A stretch of 64,000 bases of DNA from Nostoc sp. FACHB-152 (GCF_014697475.1 NZ_JACJRV010000024.1:1-64000); one strand, 5' to 3'; shown: positions 37,613-47,074, counted from the first letter of the stretch. The notes: generated by a model not told the origin, from the letters alone. Made by a program: numbers and translations.

Positions 37613-37641
37613 AAAAGCCCGGCCATTATGGCCGGGCTTTT
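37613..37641 (+). terminator. Rho-independent terminator
   Basis: A perfect 13-bp stem AAAAGCCCGGCCA / TGGCCGGGCTTTT with a TTA loop and a T tract, about 170 bases after the outer-membrane-like gene. It is the clearest intrinsic terminator in the window. Confidence 0.88.
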
Positions 37642-37662
37642 GAGTTTAAAGATAAGGGGTTT

Positions 37663-37709
37663 GGGGGTATAGGGGTGTAGGTGTTCAAAACCTTACACCC
37701 TTATACCCC
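37663..37709. repeat. Hairpin repeat GGGGTATAGGGGTGTAGG
   Basis: GGGGTATAGGGGTGTAGG pairs with CCTTACACCCTTATACCCC with minor mismatches. It is an intergenic palindrome of the dispersed type. Confidence 0.6.
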
Positions 37710-37745
37710 AATACAGTTCAGTTAAGGCTAACAACCTAGACTAGT

Positions 37746-37821
37746 GTAGGTTGGGTGGAAGAATGGAACCCAACATTCACACATACTTTGTTGGGTTGCG
37801 CTATCGCTACACCCAACCTAC
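37746..37821. repeat. Hairpin repeat GTAGGTTGGGT
   Basis: GTAGGTTGGGT (37746-37756) and ACCCAACCTAC (37811-37821) flank about 54 bases that include a second inverted pair (AACCCAACA / TGTTGGGTT). This belongs to a palindromic repeat type widespread in cyanobacterial intergenic DNA. Confidence 0.7.
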
Positions 37822-37941
37822 TATTCTCTTAACTCTGTCACCTGTCCCCTATCGCCTGTTACCTACAATATCTCCCTAGGGAAGCAAACAGCCTGTTCTA
37901 TATTTTGAGTAGATTAGCAATACCATCCTAGGAAAATATTT

Positions 37942-38751
37942 ATGAGTACTGAAGATTTGGTGCTAGTTGTAGGTGCTACTGGTGGAGTAGGTCAGCTAGT
38001 AGTAGGTAATCTGCTAGAAAAGAATATGAGAGTGCGCGTTCTCACACGCAATGCAGCTAAAGCACAAAAGATGTTTGAGGGTAAGGTAGAAATAGCTGTT
38101 GGTGATATCCGCGAGTCAAATACTCTCCCGGCTGCAATGCCAAATGTAACTCACATTATCTGTTGTACTGGCACTACTGCCTTTCCCTCGGCTAGATGGG
38201 AGTTTGACCCGCAGCCAAACTTTTTTGAATGGGGACAAATTTTTCTTGACCGCGAATATCGGGAAGCAAAGGCAAAAAATACGCCTGCAAAAGTAGATGC
38301 TGAAGGTGTGGCTAATTTAGTAGCAGCTGCACCCCGCAATTTGCAGCGATTTGTTTTTGTGTCTTCTTGTGGTGTTCACCGCAAGGATAAATTTCCTTTT
38401 AGTGTGTTGAATGGGTTTGGGGTGTTGGATGCAAAAGAACGGGGAGAAAATGCGATCGCCGCTTCGGGATTACCCTACACTATAATTCGCCCAGGTCGTT
38501 TGATTGATGGGCCGTTTACTTCCTACGACCTCAACACTCTTCTTAAAGCAACTACTGGCGGTAAATTAGGTGTAGTTTTAGGTCAAGGCGACACCCTTAC
38601 AGGAGATACCAGCCGCATTGATGTCGCCACCGCTTGTGTCGAATCAATTTTCTCCCCATCCACCACAGGGAAAGCATTTGAAATCGTCAACCAAGGCACA
38701 AGACCGCCTGTGATTGACTGGGAGGCACTTTTTTCGCAGTTAAAGCAATAA
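37942..38751 (+). CDS. Atypical SDR NAD(P)-binding protein
   Basis: A 269-residue NmrA-like atypical SDR: nucleotide-binding motif VLVVGATGGVGQLVV at residues 7-21, VRVLTRN after strand 2 giving NADP preference, GDIRES, and FVFVSSCGVH in place of the classical catalytic site. C-terminal RPGRLIDGPFTS and a TSRIDVA segment fit the chloroplast/cyanobacterial NAD(P)H-binding group. The exact reaction is unknown. It is convergent with cphB, with a 50-base gap. Confidence 0.87.
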   Translation: MSTEDLVLVVGATGGVGQLVVGNLLEKNMRVRVLTRNAAKAQKMFEGKVEIAVGDIRESNTLPAAMPNVTHIICCTGTTAFPSARWEFDPQPNFFEWGQIFLDREYREAKAKNTPAKVDAEGVANLVAAAPRNLQRFVFVSSCGVHRKDKFPFSVLNGFGVLDAKERGENAIAASGLPYTIIRPGRLIDGPFTSYDLNTLLKATTGGKLGVVLGQGDTLTGDTSRIDVATACVESIFSPSTTGKAFEIVNQGTRPPVIDWEALFSQLKQ

Positions 38752-38801
38752 CGCCAACTTTACGCCAAGGTGCGAAGCTTCTGCATCTTGGCGTGATAAA
38801 T

Positions 38802-39644
38802 TTAGCCGACTCCCACAGCTTCACTAGCTACAACACCAGTATTCAAAATTGGTTGACGAGTTTTGAGATCAAATTTGTAACCATGTGGCAAAATGTGTAG
38901 CTTCGCGCCGCAAATTGCTAGAGGTTCATCTCTAAGAATTTGGTCTGCGTTGTTATGGGTAGACTCAGATTCATCGACGATTGTGACAGAACCTTCACCA
39001 ATAACTTCAATTTGATCATCGGTTATAGCGATCGCCGTATTCTCATCAATCCCAAATCCTAACACCGCAGGTTCACGCACTAATGCTGTAATCAAACGTC
39101 CTAAGCGTCCACGTTGCAAGAAATGTTGGTCAATCACTACCCCAGGTAGAAAACCAAGACCTGGCCCCATTTCTACAATTTCCATCCGTGGGGTGCTTTG
39201 AGAATCACCTTCAACAATCATTTTATCGGGCATTACGGCAGCACCAGCACTTGTCCCGGCAACTACTGCACCTTCCGCATACCTTTGATGAATAGCCTGG
39301 TCGATTTCTGTATCTTTGAGGATGCTAGTAATTCGCGCTTGGTCTCCGCCAGTAAAAAATATACCTGTTGCTTTATTGATAGCTTCTAAAGCAGTGGATG
39401 ATTTTGCATCATCACGAGTTTCTGTATCAACAATCCGAGCATTTTCTGCCCCTAGACGTTCAAAAACTCTAATATAATTTTCTCCTACTTCTCTGGGTAG
39501 TTCTGTTGCCGCAGTCATAATCACAATATTCGCTTTTGTACCTCCAGCGCGGCGCACAAACTCCCGCAGAATTTGGCAGTCTCCCTCTTTATCTTCCGCT
39601 CCCCCAATAATTACTAACTGCCGTTTAATTGTACCGTCTGCCAT
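38802..39644 (-). CDS. cphB: Cyanophycinase
   Basis: A 280-residue serine peptidase of family S51. It hydrolyses cyanophycin (multi-L-arginyl-poly-L-aspartate) to beta-aspartyl-arginine dipeptides in the cytoplasm. Seen: IIGGAEDKEGD near the start, FFTGGDQARI, the nucleophile elbow GTSAGAAVM (Ser ~ residue 132) and DQHFLQRGRLGRL carrying the catalytic His, then GFGIDENTAI. Length is normal. The ATG has GGGAGG 4 bases upstream. Unlike the usual cphB-cphA operon, the synthetase cphA2 here is divergent, 1.16 kb away, with a small gene between. Paralogues elsewhere in the genome are likely. Confidence 0.95.
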   Translation of the reverse strand: MADGTIKRQLVIIGGAEDKEGDCQILREFVRRAGGTKANIVIMTAATELPREVGENYIRVFERLGAENARIVDTETRDDAKSSTALEAINKATGIFFTGGDQARITSILKDTEIDQAIHQRYAEGAVVAGTSAGAAVMPDKMIVEGDSQSTPRMEIVEMGPGLGFLPGVVIDQHFLQRGRLGRLITALVREPAVLGFGIDENTAIAITDDQIEVIGEGSVTIVDESESTHNNADQILRDEPLAICGAKLHILPHGYKFDLKTRQPILNTGVVASEAVGVG

Positions 39645-39810
39645 AATGCCTCCCGGATAACCGGATATGAATTAATTTATATGCAATTTTCACTAAACCA
39701 TGACAATTCCACTGTGGAAATCAGTCATTTGGCTGATTAAGATTGCAGAATATGAAGTTAAAAGATATATACATTTGTGAGCATATAAAAAGAAATATTT
39801 TTTCTACATA

Positions 39811-39913
39811 ACTCATATTTAATTTTTGACAAAAAATCAGTATGCCTTTATTCCTTCTTTCCTGTTGCCTATTGCATTTCTACATAAGTCAATAATTAAA
39901 TCGGATGCCTATA
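39811..39913. repeat. MITE-like element, copy 3 (inverted)
   Basis: In reverse orientation it matches the 16891-17019 element: left end ACTCATATTTAATTTTTGAC, right end AATTAAATCGGATGCCTATA, with degraded heptamers (TTGCCTA) inside. It lies in the 494-base gap between cphB and the small gene at 40139, otherwise empty. Confidence 0.6.
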
Positions 39914-40138
39914 AAATTCAGTTGATAGTGTTTTGTAATTTATTTTGCAGAATTACAAAATACTATCAACTAATAATATTTGATATACCTTCTCAACTAG
40001 AGAAACATATCATTAACCTGTTTTTATTTTGAGTAACAGGTAAAAGCACAAGATAAAAAGTGCTATTAATTGATTTTGTTATTGGCTCTATCCCCAGGAA
40101 TTTAGGTCTTTGAAACTACACATTTAACGGAAAAATTT

Positions 40139-40342
40139 CTACTGCTGCTGAATTTTATTAAGCAAGTTAACTAAGAATAAACGTGCTTGGTCAAGCGGCA
40201 AATGGCGTGGTTTTCCCTGATATACAATTTGAAATTCGTTGATATCTGGGCCATCTCCATAGCCAGAAATTAGCTTACAGTGAAAAGCGTCCTCTGCGAG
40301 TTGCCTAACTTCATCTCTAAGAGGAGCTTTAGTATTATTCAT
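40139..40342 (-). CDS. Small conserved-looking protein between cphB and cphA2
   Basis: A 67-residue soluble protein (MNNTKAPLRDEVRQLAEDAF at the start, then YGDGPDINEFQIVYQGKPRH). ATG 40342 is preferred: GAGGAG lies 10 bases upstream, while the longer frame to 40411 has no such site. No family was recognised. It shares the cphB strand but is separated from it by about 500 bases with a MITE-like element, so it is probably transcribed from its own promoter. Confidence 0.6.
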   Translation of the reverse strand: MNNTKAPLRDEVRQLAEDAFHCKLISGYGDGPDINEFQIVYQGKPRHLPLDQARLFLVNLLNKIQQQ

Positions 40343-40803
40343 GTTTAGCTGTCTCCTCGAAACACTATTTTTATACTTATATAGTTTTTTGCCAGCTAGA
40401 TCACCTTTCAAAGGTTATATTTTTATCGTCACTGTTTACGTGTAGAATGCTATTGAATTTCCTTAACCTCATAGGGCTTTGATTATGCCCTGCGATAGTT
40501 GAAAATACCTAAGATTATAATTAGGGTGAAGCTAACGAGGTTAACCAATTTTGGATTTTGGATTTACGATTTTGGAATAACTCCGACCACTCTAGGTAGG
40601 GGCTTAATGATTTAAAATTAAATATTTTTGATTTGTGCTGCCCACAACAGAGGAGTAGGAACCAAAAAATCTAAAATCCATAGTCAAGGACAAAGTTACT
40701 GCTTTACCAAGATAATTTGAATCAATCTACAATAATTGATTGAGTCTAAGCAACCACAAATTAAAGCCGAAATTTCAGGGTGTTTAGCAAAGGTTGAGAA
40801 TCA
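40343..40803. other. Divergent regulatory region upstream of cphA2
   Basis: This AT-rich stretch separates the small minus-strand gene and cphA2. It contains repeat-like TTTTGGATTT/ATCCAAAATC pieces near 40550-40680. No exact NtcA box (GTA-N8-TAC) was found by eye. Confidence 0.35.
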
Positions 40804-42714
40804 ATGATTCAAGAAAGAACTACTGATTTAGTCCGGGTTAATGCCAGAAGAACCGATGTGTTTGATGTTTTCAACTTTCAGCATTACACCGGGCCTAACC
40901 CCTATTTAGATAGAGGCTCATTAGTATTTGATTTTGCACTGACTGGGTATGGAGAACCTTTGCCCATTGAAGATTATATTGCCAGTATTAGCGATCGCTA
41001 TCCCCATCTAGGCAACGAAAATTACGAATCCTACGCCCATCTGTTCGCGCGCACTGCGTCAGAAATGGGCAAACTAGAAATGGATTTACATCTCACCCAC
41101 TGGAACCTCAAGCTATACGACAAGTTTGCGCGGATTAGTATTCAATCACTCCATCCCCGCACAACCAGAGCAATGGTTTACTGTGTTTGGGACTGGTTTG
41201 AAGCCATCAGCCAAGACGAAGATTTTCTGTTTGACGAGCAGTTAGTCAATTTACAACGTAGATTCCGCGATTCTGTGTATGGCGGCCCTACTGTCTACGC
41301 CTTATTACGCACCGCCGACGAAAAAGGTATTCCCGCCTTTTATCTCTGGGACGAAGGACTGATGCAATACGGCTGGGGCAAAAAACTGATTCGAGGTGTA
41401 GCCACCACCTTTGACTGTGATAGCCATATTGATTCTGACTTCACCACCCGCAAGGATGACTGTAAAGACTTTTTGGGTAATTTAGGCTTCCCAGTTCCTC
41501 AAGGTGAAATTGTCAGTTCGGAAAAAGAAGCCTTAATAGCAGCTAGAGAAATTGGCTACCCTGTGGCTGTTAAACCTGTGGTAGGCCACAAAGGAATTGG
41601 TGTCACCGCAGAAGTTCAAGACTCTTATGAGTTAGAATCTGCCTACGGTCGCGCTTTAGCAGCAATACCAGAAAACCAAGCCACACGCATAATTGTCGAA
41701 AAAAGCATTTCCGGTAAAGATTTTCGCTTGTTATGTGTCAACGGTCGATTCGTCGCTGCGACAGAACGCCGTCCCGCATCGGTAACAGGCGATGGTTATT
41801 CCACCATTGATGAGTTAATTCGCCAAGAAAATCGCAAACCTGAACGTTTAGATTCTCCCACCTCACCAATGAGCAAAATTCAAATTGATGAGGCGATGGA
41901 ATTATATCTTGAGGAACAACGTTTATCCTTAAGAAGTGTTCTAGAAAAAGGTCGAACTATCTATCTGCGTAAAGTTGCCAATCTTTCAGCTGGCGGTGTT
42001 AGTGTTAATGCCACCAATACAATTCATGATGATAATATTATCTTGGCTCAAGATATTGCTCAATACTTTCGCCTAACTTGCCTTGGCATTGATGTCATAA
42101 CAGAAGATTTATCCCAATCTTGGAAAAAAGGCAACTTTGCGATCTTAGAAATTAATGCTGCACCAGGTGTTTTAATGCATCTTAACCCGGCAATTGGTGA
42201 AAGTGTTGATGTCCCATCGCGGATATTAGAAACTTTTTTTGAGTCTGGTATTGATGCTAGAATTCCAATCATTACCTTTAATAAAGTTTCAGTTCAAGAA
42301 CTACAAACAACAATTGACCATATTTTGTTACAACATCCCGAATGGACAATAGGCGCAGTCTGTCATGATGGTGTTTTTGTAAACCGCTCCCAAAAGATTT
42401 TACGCCCAGATTACAACAGTAATGTCCAAAGTTTATTGCGGAATCCCAAATTAGATTTACTGATTGCTGAGTATGACTCAGAAACTTTAGAATCAGAGGG
42501 AATGTTCTACCAAGGTAGTAACATCGTCATTTTAGATAATCCCACTGAATCCGAAATGATGTTGGTGCGTGATTTAGTTGATGGTTCAACAGTAGTGATT
42601 AAGAAAGACAAGGATGTTTCTATTAAGCGCAAGGGATTAATTGAAGATTACACCTTAGGAGAAGATGAACCATTTACAAGGGTTTATCTGAAAGAGATCG
42701 GTACAATTTTGTAA
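40804..42714 (+). CDS. cphA2: Cyanophycin synthetase, short type CphA2
   Basis: A 636-residue protein. An N-terminal CphA domain (~1-190) is followed by a complete ATP-grasp domain (~210-475) with PVAVKPVVGHKGIGVTAEV, KDFRLLCVNGRF, DVITEDLSQ and FAILEINAAPGVLMHLNP. The C-terminal Mur-ligase-like half of CphA1 (normally to ~900 residues, with a GTGTNGKT-type loop) is reduced to ~150 residues without an ATP loop. This matches CphA2 of N2-fixing cyanobacteria, which polymerises beta-aspartyl-arginine dipeptides with one ATP per bond instead of using free Asp and Arg. It is divergent from cphB, suggesting a local recycling pair. Confidence 0.9.
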   Translation: MIQERTTDLVRVNARRTDVFDVFNFQHYTGPNPYLDRGSLVFDFALTGYGEPLPIEDYIASISDRYPHLGNENYESYAHLFARTASEMGKLEMDLHLTHWNLKLYDKFARISIQSLHPRTTRAMVYCVWDWFEAISQDEDFLFDEQLVNLQRRFRDSVYGGPTVYALLRTADEKGIPAFYLWDEGLMQYGWGKKLIRGVATTFDCDSHIDSDFTTRKDDCKDFLGNLGFPVPQGEIVSSEKEALIAAREIGYPVAVKPVVGHKGIGVTAEVQDSYELESAYGRALAAIPENQATRIIVEKSISGKDFRLLCVNGRFVAATERRPASVTGDGYSTIDELIRQENRKPERLDSPTSPMSKIQIDEAMELYLEEQRLSLRSVLEKGRTIYLRKVANLSAGGVSVNATNTIHDDNIILAQDIAQYFRLTCLGIDVITEDLSQSWKKGNFAILEINAAPGVLMHLNPAIGESVDVPSRILETFFESGIDARIPIITFNKVSVQELQTTIDHILLQHPEWTIGAVCHDGVFVNRSQKILRPDYNSNVQSLLRNPKLDLLIAEYDSETLESEGMFYQGSNIVILDNPTESEMMLVRDLVDGSTVVIKKDKDVSIKRKGLIEDYTLGEDEPFTRVYLKEIGTIL

Positions 42715-42796
42715 TCTTTTAGAAAACAAGGCAATAGGCAACAGTAAAGTAGCTTACTATCTTGGCAAGAAAACCTTAAAATTAAAAGACTTTCAA

Positions 42797-42835
42797 GCCT
42801 ATTCTCTATTCCCTATTGCCTATTGCCTATTCCCT
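42797..42835. repeat. Heptamer tandem repeat (TTGCCTA/TTCCCTA)
   Basis: Five or more heptamers of the CAATAGG family (reverse strand) lie between the convergent cphA2 and DAHP synthase genes. A short opposite-orientation piece GGCAATAGGCAACAG is at 42729. Together they could form a long imperfect hairpin. Confidence 0.8.
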
Positions 42836-42841
42836 AGTCTA

Positions 42842-43885
42842 CTATCTCAATCTTTCATGTGCTGCCAAAATAATTCTTTCTGTTTCTTCCCAACTAATAC
42901 ATTTATCAGTAACAGAAACCCCATATTTTAATTCTTCTGGTTTGCAATTTAATGGTTGGTTCCCTTCATAAAGATGGGATTCTAACATCATGCCAACTAT
43001 TGATGTATTGCCATCAACTATTTGCTGAATCACGTCTTCAAATACTTTAGACTGCAATCTGTAATCTTTATTGGTATTACCATGACTACAGTCAACAACA
43101 ATTCTTGGCGGTAAGTTTGACTCTTTTAATTTATCTTCTATTAGTTTGACATTAGCAGCATCGTAGTTAGGCTGATTACCACCGCGTAAGATAACATGAC
43201 CGTAGGGATTACCTCTAGTTTGAAATACGCTTACCTGTCCTTTGTTATTAATTCCTAAAAAATTATGTGGGCTTTTAGCTGAGTGGAGAGCATTTAAAGC
43301 TACTTGAATATTACCATCTGTGCCATTTTTAAAGCCGACAGGCATAGAAAGTCCACTAGACATTTCCCGGTGAGTTTGTGATTCTGTGGTTCTGGCTCCA
43401 ATAGCAGACCATGTAATTAGTTCACTAATATATTGCGGTATGATCGGATCTAATGCTTCTGTACCAGCAGGTAATTCTAATTCAGTAATTTTTAATAGTA
43501 GGCTTCTGGCAGTTAATAAACCTTTTTCAACATGGAAAGAATCATCCATATCAGGGTCATTAATTAATCCTTTCCACCCTACCGTTGTTCTGGGTTTTTC
43601 AAAATAAACCCTCATAATTAATAAGAGTTTATCTTTGACTTTTTCAGCTAAGACTTTTAACTTTTGGGCATATTCTATTGCGGCTTTTGTGTCGTGGATA
43701 GAACAGGGGCCAACAACAATAAATTTTCTACTGTCTTGAAAATCTAAAATATGTTCTAGTTGCTGTCTATATTTTAAAACTGTATATTCTGCCGATTTAG
43801 TTATAGGAACTCTTGTCTTAACGTCATGAGGCGTTAATAAGATGTGAGAACTTTTGATGTTAGTATTAGATAATTGGTTGTGCAT
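42842..43885 (-). CDS. 3-deoxy-7-phosphoheptulonate (DAHP) synthase, class I
   Basis: A 347-residue enzyme of the AroF/G/H type. It condenses phosphoenolpyruvate and erythrose 4-phosphate, the first step of the shikimate pathway. Motifs: VVGPCSIHD (residues ~57-65), RVYFEKPRTTVGWKG, IGARTTESQTHRE, PVGFKNGTDG, and DCSHGNTNKDY with a metal ligand. Length and motifs are complete. An AroFGH-type enzyme may be an extra isozyme in cyanobacteria, possibly for secondary metabolism; no such genes adjoin it. It is convergent with cphA2. Confidence 0.94.
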   Translation of the reverse strand: MHNQLSNTNIKSSHILLTPHDVKTRVPITKSAEYTVLKYRQQLEHILDFQDSRKFIVVGPCSIHDTKAAIEYAQKLKVLAEKVKDKLLLIMRVYFEKPRTTVGWKGLINDPDMDDSFHVEKGLLTARSLLLKITELELPAGTEALDPIIPQYISELITWSAIGARTTESQTHREMSSGLSMPVGFKNGTDGNIQVALNALHSAKSPHNFLGINNKGQVSVFQTRGNPYGHVILRGGNQPNYDAANVKLIEDKLKESNLPPRIVVDCSHGNTNKDYRLQSKVFEDVIQQIVDGNTSIVGMMLESHLYEGNQPLNCKPEELKYGVSVTDKCISWEETERIILAAHERLR

Positions 43886-44082
43886 GGAGCAAATATGGAG
43901 ATTTTAGTTATCTCGTTGCTTAAGTGAAAAGTAATATAAACATTTTAAGTCAAAAGCACAACAACTTTACTTGATTAAGGAATACAGGTGATCGCTTACT
44001 TTTATCAACACCAATAAAAAATGGAGGCTTTCGCCCCCTTAATCTCACAGAAACTAGGTTGAGTCAATGTCAGAAAAACTTG

Positions 44083-45741
44083 TTAATGCCAAACGAAGAC
44101 TTTTGCTTCGTATGGGCCAATGTCAGTTATGATGCCATCATCACCAGCTTCGACATCATAATTGCCAGTCCACTCATGCCAAGTACCGCCACAAGGGAAG
44201 TTAGGAACGTGATAGCCACCTAAAAAGTTTTCGGAGAAATTTGCTACCACAACTACACGCGAACCTTCCTCATTCCAACGGCTATAAGCTAGTACCTTTG
44301 CTTCAGGATTTTCGTGGATAAAATCAATATTTTCGGTGTACAAAGCGTGACTATTTTTCCGTAAATGAATCAAGCCTTTATAGTAATCAAATAAACTACG
44401 ATTTAAATCATTACCTAGTAATGTCCAATCGATTTTAGATGATTCTTGGGTTTTCGGTTTATATTCCCCAAACTCTTGCCCCATCCAAATTAAAGGTACA
44501 CCAACAGCCGTCATTAAAATAGCGACACCTAATTTGATGCGTCTAAAAGCTTCTTCATCGAAAATGCTACGATTACCTAACTCAACTATTACCCGATTAT
44601 GGTCGTGGTTAGTGAGATAATTCACTACATTAGTTGCACCCATAAAGCCTTGACGTTTAGGGTCAATCACATCTTTGAGGTTTTCTAACTCAAAGGTGTC
44701 GCCACAAATGTGTGCTGTTACTGTATGCATAAAACTATCATGCCAACAGCCATCCATCGGGCCATCAACATTAGTAATGCTAGTAGTTTCGGGGATATGT
44801 TCAGCAACATTATAAAAAGGTTTAGCACCAGCAGTGTTTTTCGCTTCTTGGACTATCCAGTGCATGAAGTCGTAGTTAGCTATTTGTCTAGCTGCATCGT
44901 AGCGAATTCCATCTATATGATATTCTTCAATCCAAAAACGAACTGCATCACCAATAAATCTGCGTGCTGGATAAGTTTCTAAATTCTCATCGTAGAATTC
45001 GTAATTAAACTCTGGCCCCCAGCTATTATCAGGGTCACGAGGCGCATGGTGATACCAATAATCGTGGTCTATTTGTGTTAATGGACTAGAAGATTCCGAA
45101 TGATTATAAATCCCGTCCATAATCACACGAATACCTCGACTATGGCACTCGTCAATCAGTCGTTTTAACTCATCTGTAGAACCATAACTTGATTCTGTTG
45201 CAAAAAAATAGCGTGGGTTATAGCCCCAACTATAATCGCCAGGATATTCTTTAACTGGTAACAATTCAATAGCGTTAATTCCTAAGTCAGATAAATAATC
45301 TAATTTTTCAATAACGTGTTTGTATTTACCCCGTGCATAAGGGTCATCTTCACCACCAGAAAAGTCACCAACGTGTAATTCATAAATAACTAATTCATGG
45401 TCTGGTGGTAAGGGTTTGTTATCATGATTCCAAACGTAAGTATCAACAATTCTTTGCCCATCTTTAATGCGAACCACAGCATTATCTTTACCGCCATTTT
45501 CATCAATATCAGCTGCATAAGGGTCGGTAACATCTACCCACTGATCTTCTTCTAAAAACCATGATTTTGACTGAACACGAAATTTATATTGATAAACCCC
45601 ATCTTCTAATTCTACTGTTGTCCGAAAATATCCATCATCGCCTTTTTCCATTGGAATTTCTTGCCAATCAGAAAAAGAACCTATTATTGCCGCACCTTTG
45701 TTATATGGAGCAAATAAACTAAATACAATGGGATTTGCCAT
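44083..45741 (-). CDS. CBM48-GH13 alpha-amylase family enzyme (branching-enzyme-like)
   Basis: A 552-residue cytoplasmic glycoside hydrolase. An N-terminal CBM48-like domain (~1-90, GSFSDWQEIPM) is followed by a GH13 TIM barrel with all key residues: GINAIELLPVKEY, nucleophile D282 in DGIRYDAAR, acid/base E314 in NVAEHIPE, and NHDHNR near 390; a C-terminal beta domain completes it. Reaction on alpha-glucans is certain in kind, but specificity (amylase, branching or debranching) is not. It stands alone and would act on glycogen-type storage polymer. Confidence 0.9.
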   Translation of the reverse strand: MANPIVFSLFAPYNKGAAIIGSFSDWQEIPMEKGDDGYFRTTVELEDGVYQYKFRVQSKSWFLEEDQWVDVTDPYAADIDENGGKDNAVVRIKDGQRIVDTYVWNHDNKPLPPDHELVIYELHVGDFSGGEDDPYARGKYKHVIEKLDYLSDLGINAIELLPVKEYPGDYSWGYNPRYFFATESSYGSTDELKRLIDECHSRGIRVIMDGIYNHSESSSPLTQIDHDYWYHHAPRDPDNSWGPEFNYEFYDENLETYPARRFIGDAVRFWIEEYHIDGIRYDAARQIANYDFMHWIVQEAKNTAGAKPFYNVAEHIPETTSITNVDGPMDGCWHDSFMHTVTAHICGDTFELENLKDVIDPKRQGFMGATNVVNYLTNHDHNRVIVELGNRSIFDEEAFRRIKLGVAILMTAVGVPLIWMGQEFGEYKPKTQESSKIDWTLLGNDLNRSLFDYYKGLIHLRKNSHALYTENIDFIHENPEAKVLAYSRWNEEGSRVVVVANFSENFLGGYHVPNFPCGGTWHEWTGNYDVEAGDDGIITDIGPYEAKVFVWH

Positions 45742-46051
45742 AAAATTGTTTGAAATATATAAAGCAATTAATAGTATTTTCTTAATTATTAATTGATTTG
45801 CAAATCGGTCTATAGAAATAATTACTTCAACCTTTCCTCTATCTGTGGAAATACTATTAAATATTCAAATAGGCTGTTTGTTAAGGGCTAGTTGCGAAAA
45901 ATACTTAGTTTCTGGCTTTCATTAAATAGCTTCCATCGAACGATAGATTTTATATAATATTTCATTTTTTTAGTTATTTTTCTAGAAAAAATAAGATTAA
46001 GTTGAGCCATAATAATATCAACTTAACCTAGATCTAAAATTTTTCAAATAA
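45742..46051. other. Intergenic region, no gene seen
   Basis: AT-rich upstream region of the GH13 gene and downstream region of the DUF1823 gene. No credible frame, hairpin or repeat array. Confidence 0.4.
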
Positions 46052-46426
46052 CTATAATTCAGGATTTTGTTGCTGCCAATAACTTAATAACCAATTGGCT
46101 GCTGTTGCCCGACGGGTTTCCCTTGGGGTAAATTCCCCAATTTTATAACCTTTAAAACCCAACTTTTCTTTGACAATTTGCTTGTATTCTTTGGGTATAG
46201 AGCGAGTTAACTTCATTGTCGCTGGGCGACTTTCTAGAAAGTTAGGTGGTTCTGGGTATTCATCTCGCCACTCTGGTATAACTTCGCTATTATCCCATTT
46301 GCAGTTTGTGGAGTCATAGCGATAACCTAAGTAGTGCCATACTAATTGATTGACTATGGCATCATCAATTTGATCCTTAAGAATTCCCCAAACTGTATCT
46401 GTGTTAAGTGGTGGTAAATTAGACAT
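46052..46426 (-). CDS. DUF1823 family protein
   Basis: A 124-residue soluble protein of the cyanobacteria- and plastid-specific DUF1823 family: LPPLNTDTVWGILKDQIDD, VNQLVWHYLGYRYD, and RPATMKLTRSIPKEYKQ followed by GFKGYKIGEFTPRETRRATA. Function unknown. ATG 46426 is chosen instead of TTG 46444. It stands alone. Confidence 0.88.
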   Translation of the reverse strand: MSNLPPLNTDTVWGILKDQIDDAIVNQLVWHYLGYRYDSTNCKWDNSEVIPEWRDEYPEPPNFLESRPATMKLTRSIPKEYKQIVKEKLGFKGYKIGEFTPRETRRATAANWLLSYWQQQNPEL

Positions 46427-46574
46427 AAGCGATGCAGTATTCAAACTTCAAAATTAGCAGATTGATAGTTAGTAATCTGTAATTAGGGATGCAAGCATCC
46501 GGCAGAGTATGGCAATGTACAAAAAATAATTTATCATTATTTTTTGTACGTTTCAAAGTCAAAAATGTAGTTAG

Positions 46575-46630
46575 GCAATAGGTAATAGGCAAAAATGTGC
46601 TTATTTTATTAATCAAATATGAGTCTTATA
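46575..46630. repeat. MITE-like element, copy 4 (partial)
   Basis: Short CAATAGG-type heptamers followed by the conserved right end AATCAAATATGAGTCTTATA (46611-46630). The left terminal repeat is not recognisable. It lies in the 320-base gap between DUF1823 and acylphosphatase. Confidence 0.5.
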
Positions 46631-46747
46631 ATTTATTGTTCTCTAAATTTAGTAGATTTTTTTTATCAAAACTTGAGTATTCAATTAAAATTTGGTGCTG
46701 GATTCACATAACAGGTAGACTGGAAATCGTAAAGAATTGACCAGTTT

Positions 46748-47074
46748 ATGCAAGATTCCACACAGCTACCGAAAATGATTCGCGCCCATGTGTTAATTTC
46801 TGGCCGAGTTCAAGGAGTAGGCTATCGCTATGCAACCGTCGATACTGCCAGTCAGTTAGGCTTAACTGGCTGGGTGCGAAATCTGCCTGATAGCCGAGTA
46901 GAAGCAGTATTTGAAGGGGCGCGGGAAGTTGTAGAGGAAATGATTCGCTGGTGTCACATTGGCCCACCTGCGGCTATGGTGCAAGAGGTTGTCACTGAAT
47001 ATGAAGAACCAGAAGGTTTGCGGGGGTTTGAAGTGAGGCGATTTGTTCCTTCTACCAAGGATACTGAAGATTAA
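46748..47074 (+). CDS. acyP: Acylphosphatase
   Basis: A 108-residue small alpha/beta sandwich enzyme that hydrolyses acyl phosphates such as carbamoyl- or acetyl-phosphate. The active-site signature HVLISGRVQGVGYRYAT (residues ~14-30) contains the catalytic Arg, and GWVRNLPDSRVEAVFEG contains the catalytic Asn. Length is slightly above the usual ~92 because of N- and C-terminal tails. ATG 46775 is a possible internal start. It stands alone on this strand. Confidence 0.93.
   Translation: MQDSTQLPKMIRAHVLISGRVQGVGYRYATVDTASQLGLTGWVRNLPDSRVEAVFEGAREVVEEMIRWCHIGPPAAMVQEVVTEYEEPEGLRGFEVRRFVPSTKDTED

Noticed and set aside
40680-40803. Possible NtcA site before cphA2
   Set aside because: The nearest match (GTTACTGCTTTAC) has the wrong half-site and spacing for GTA-N8-TAC.
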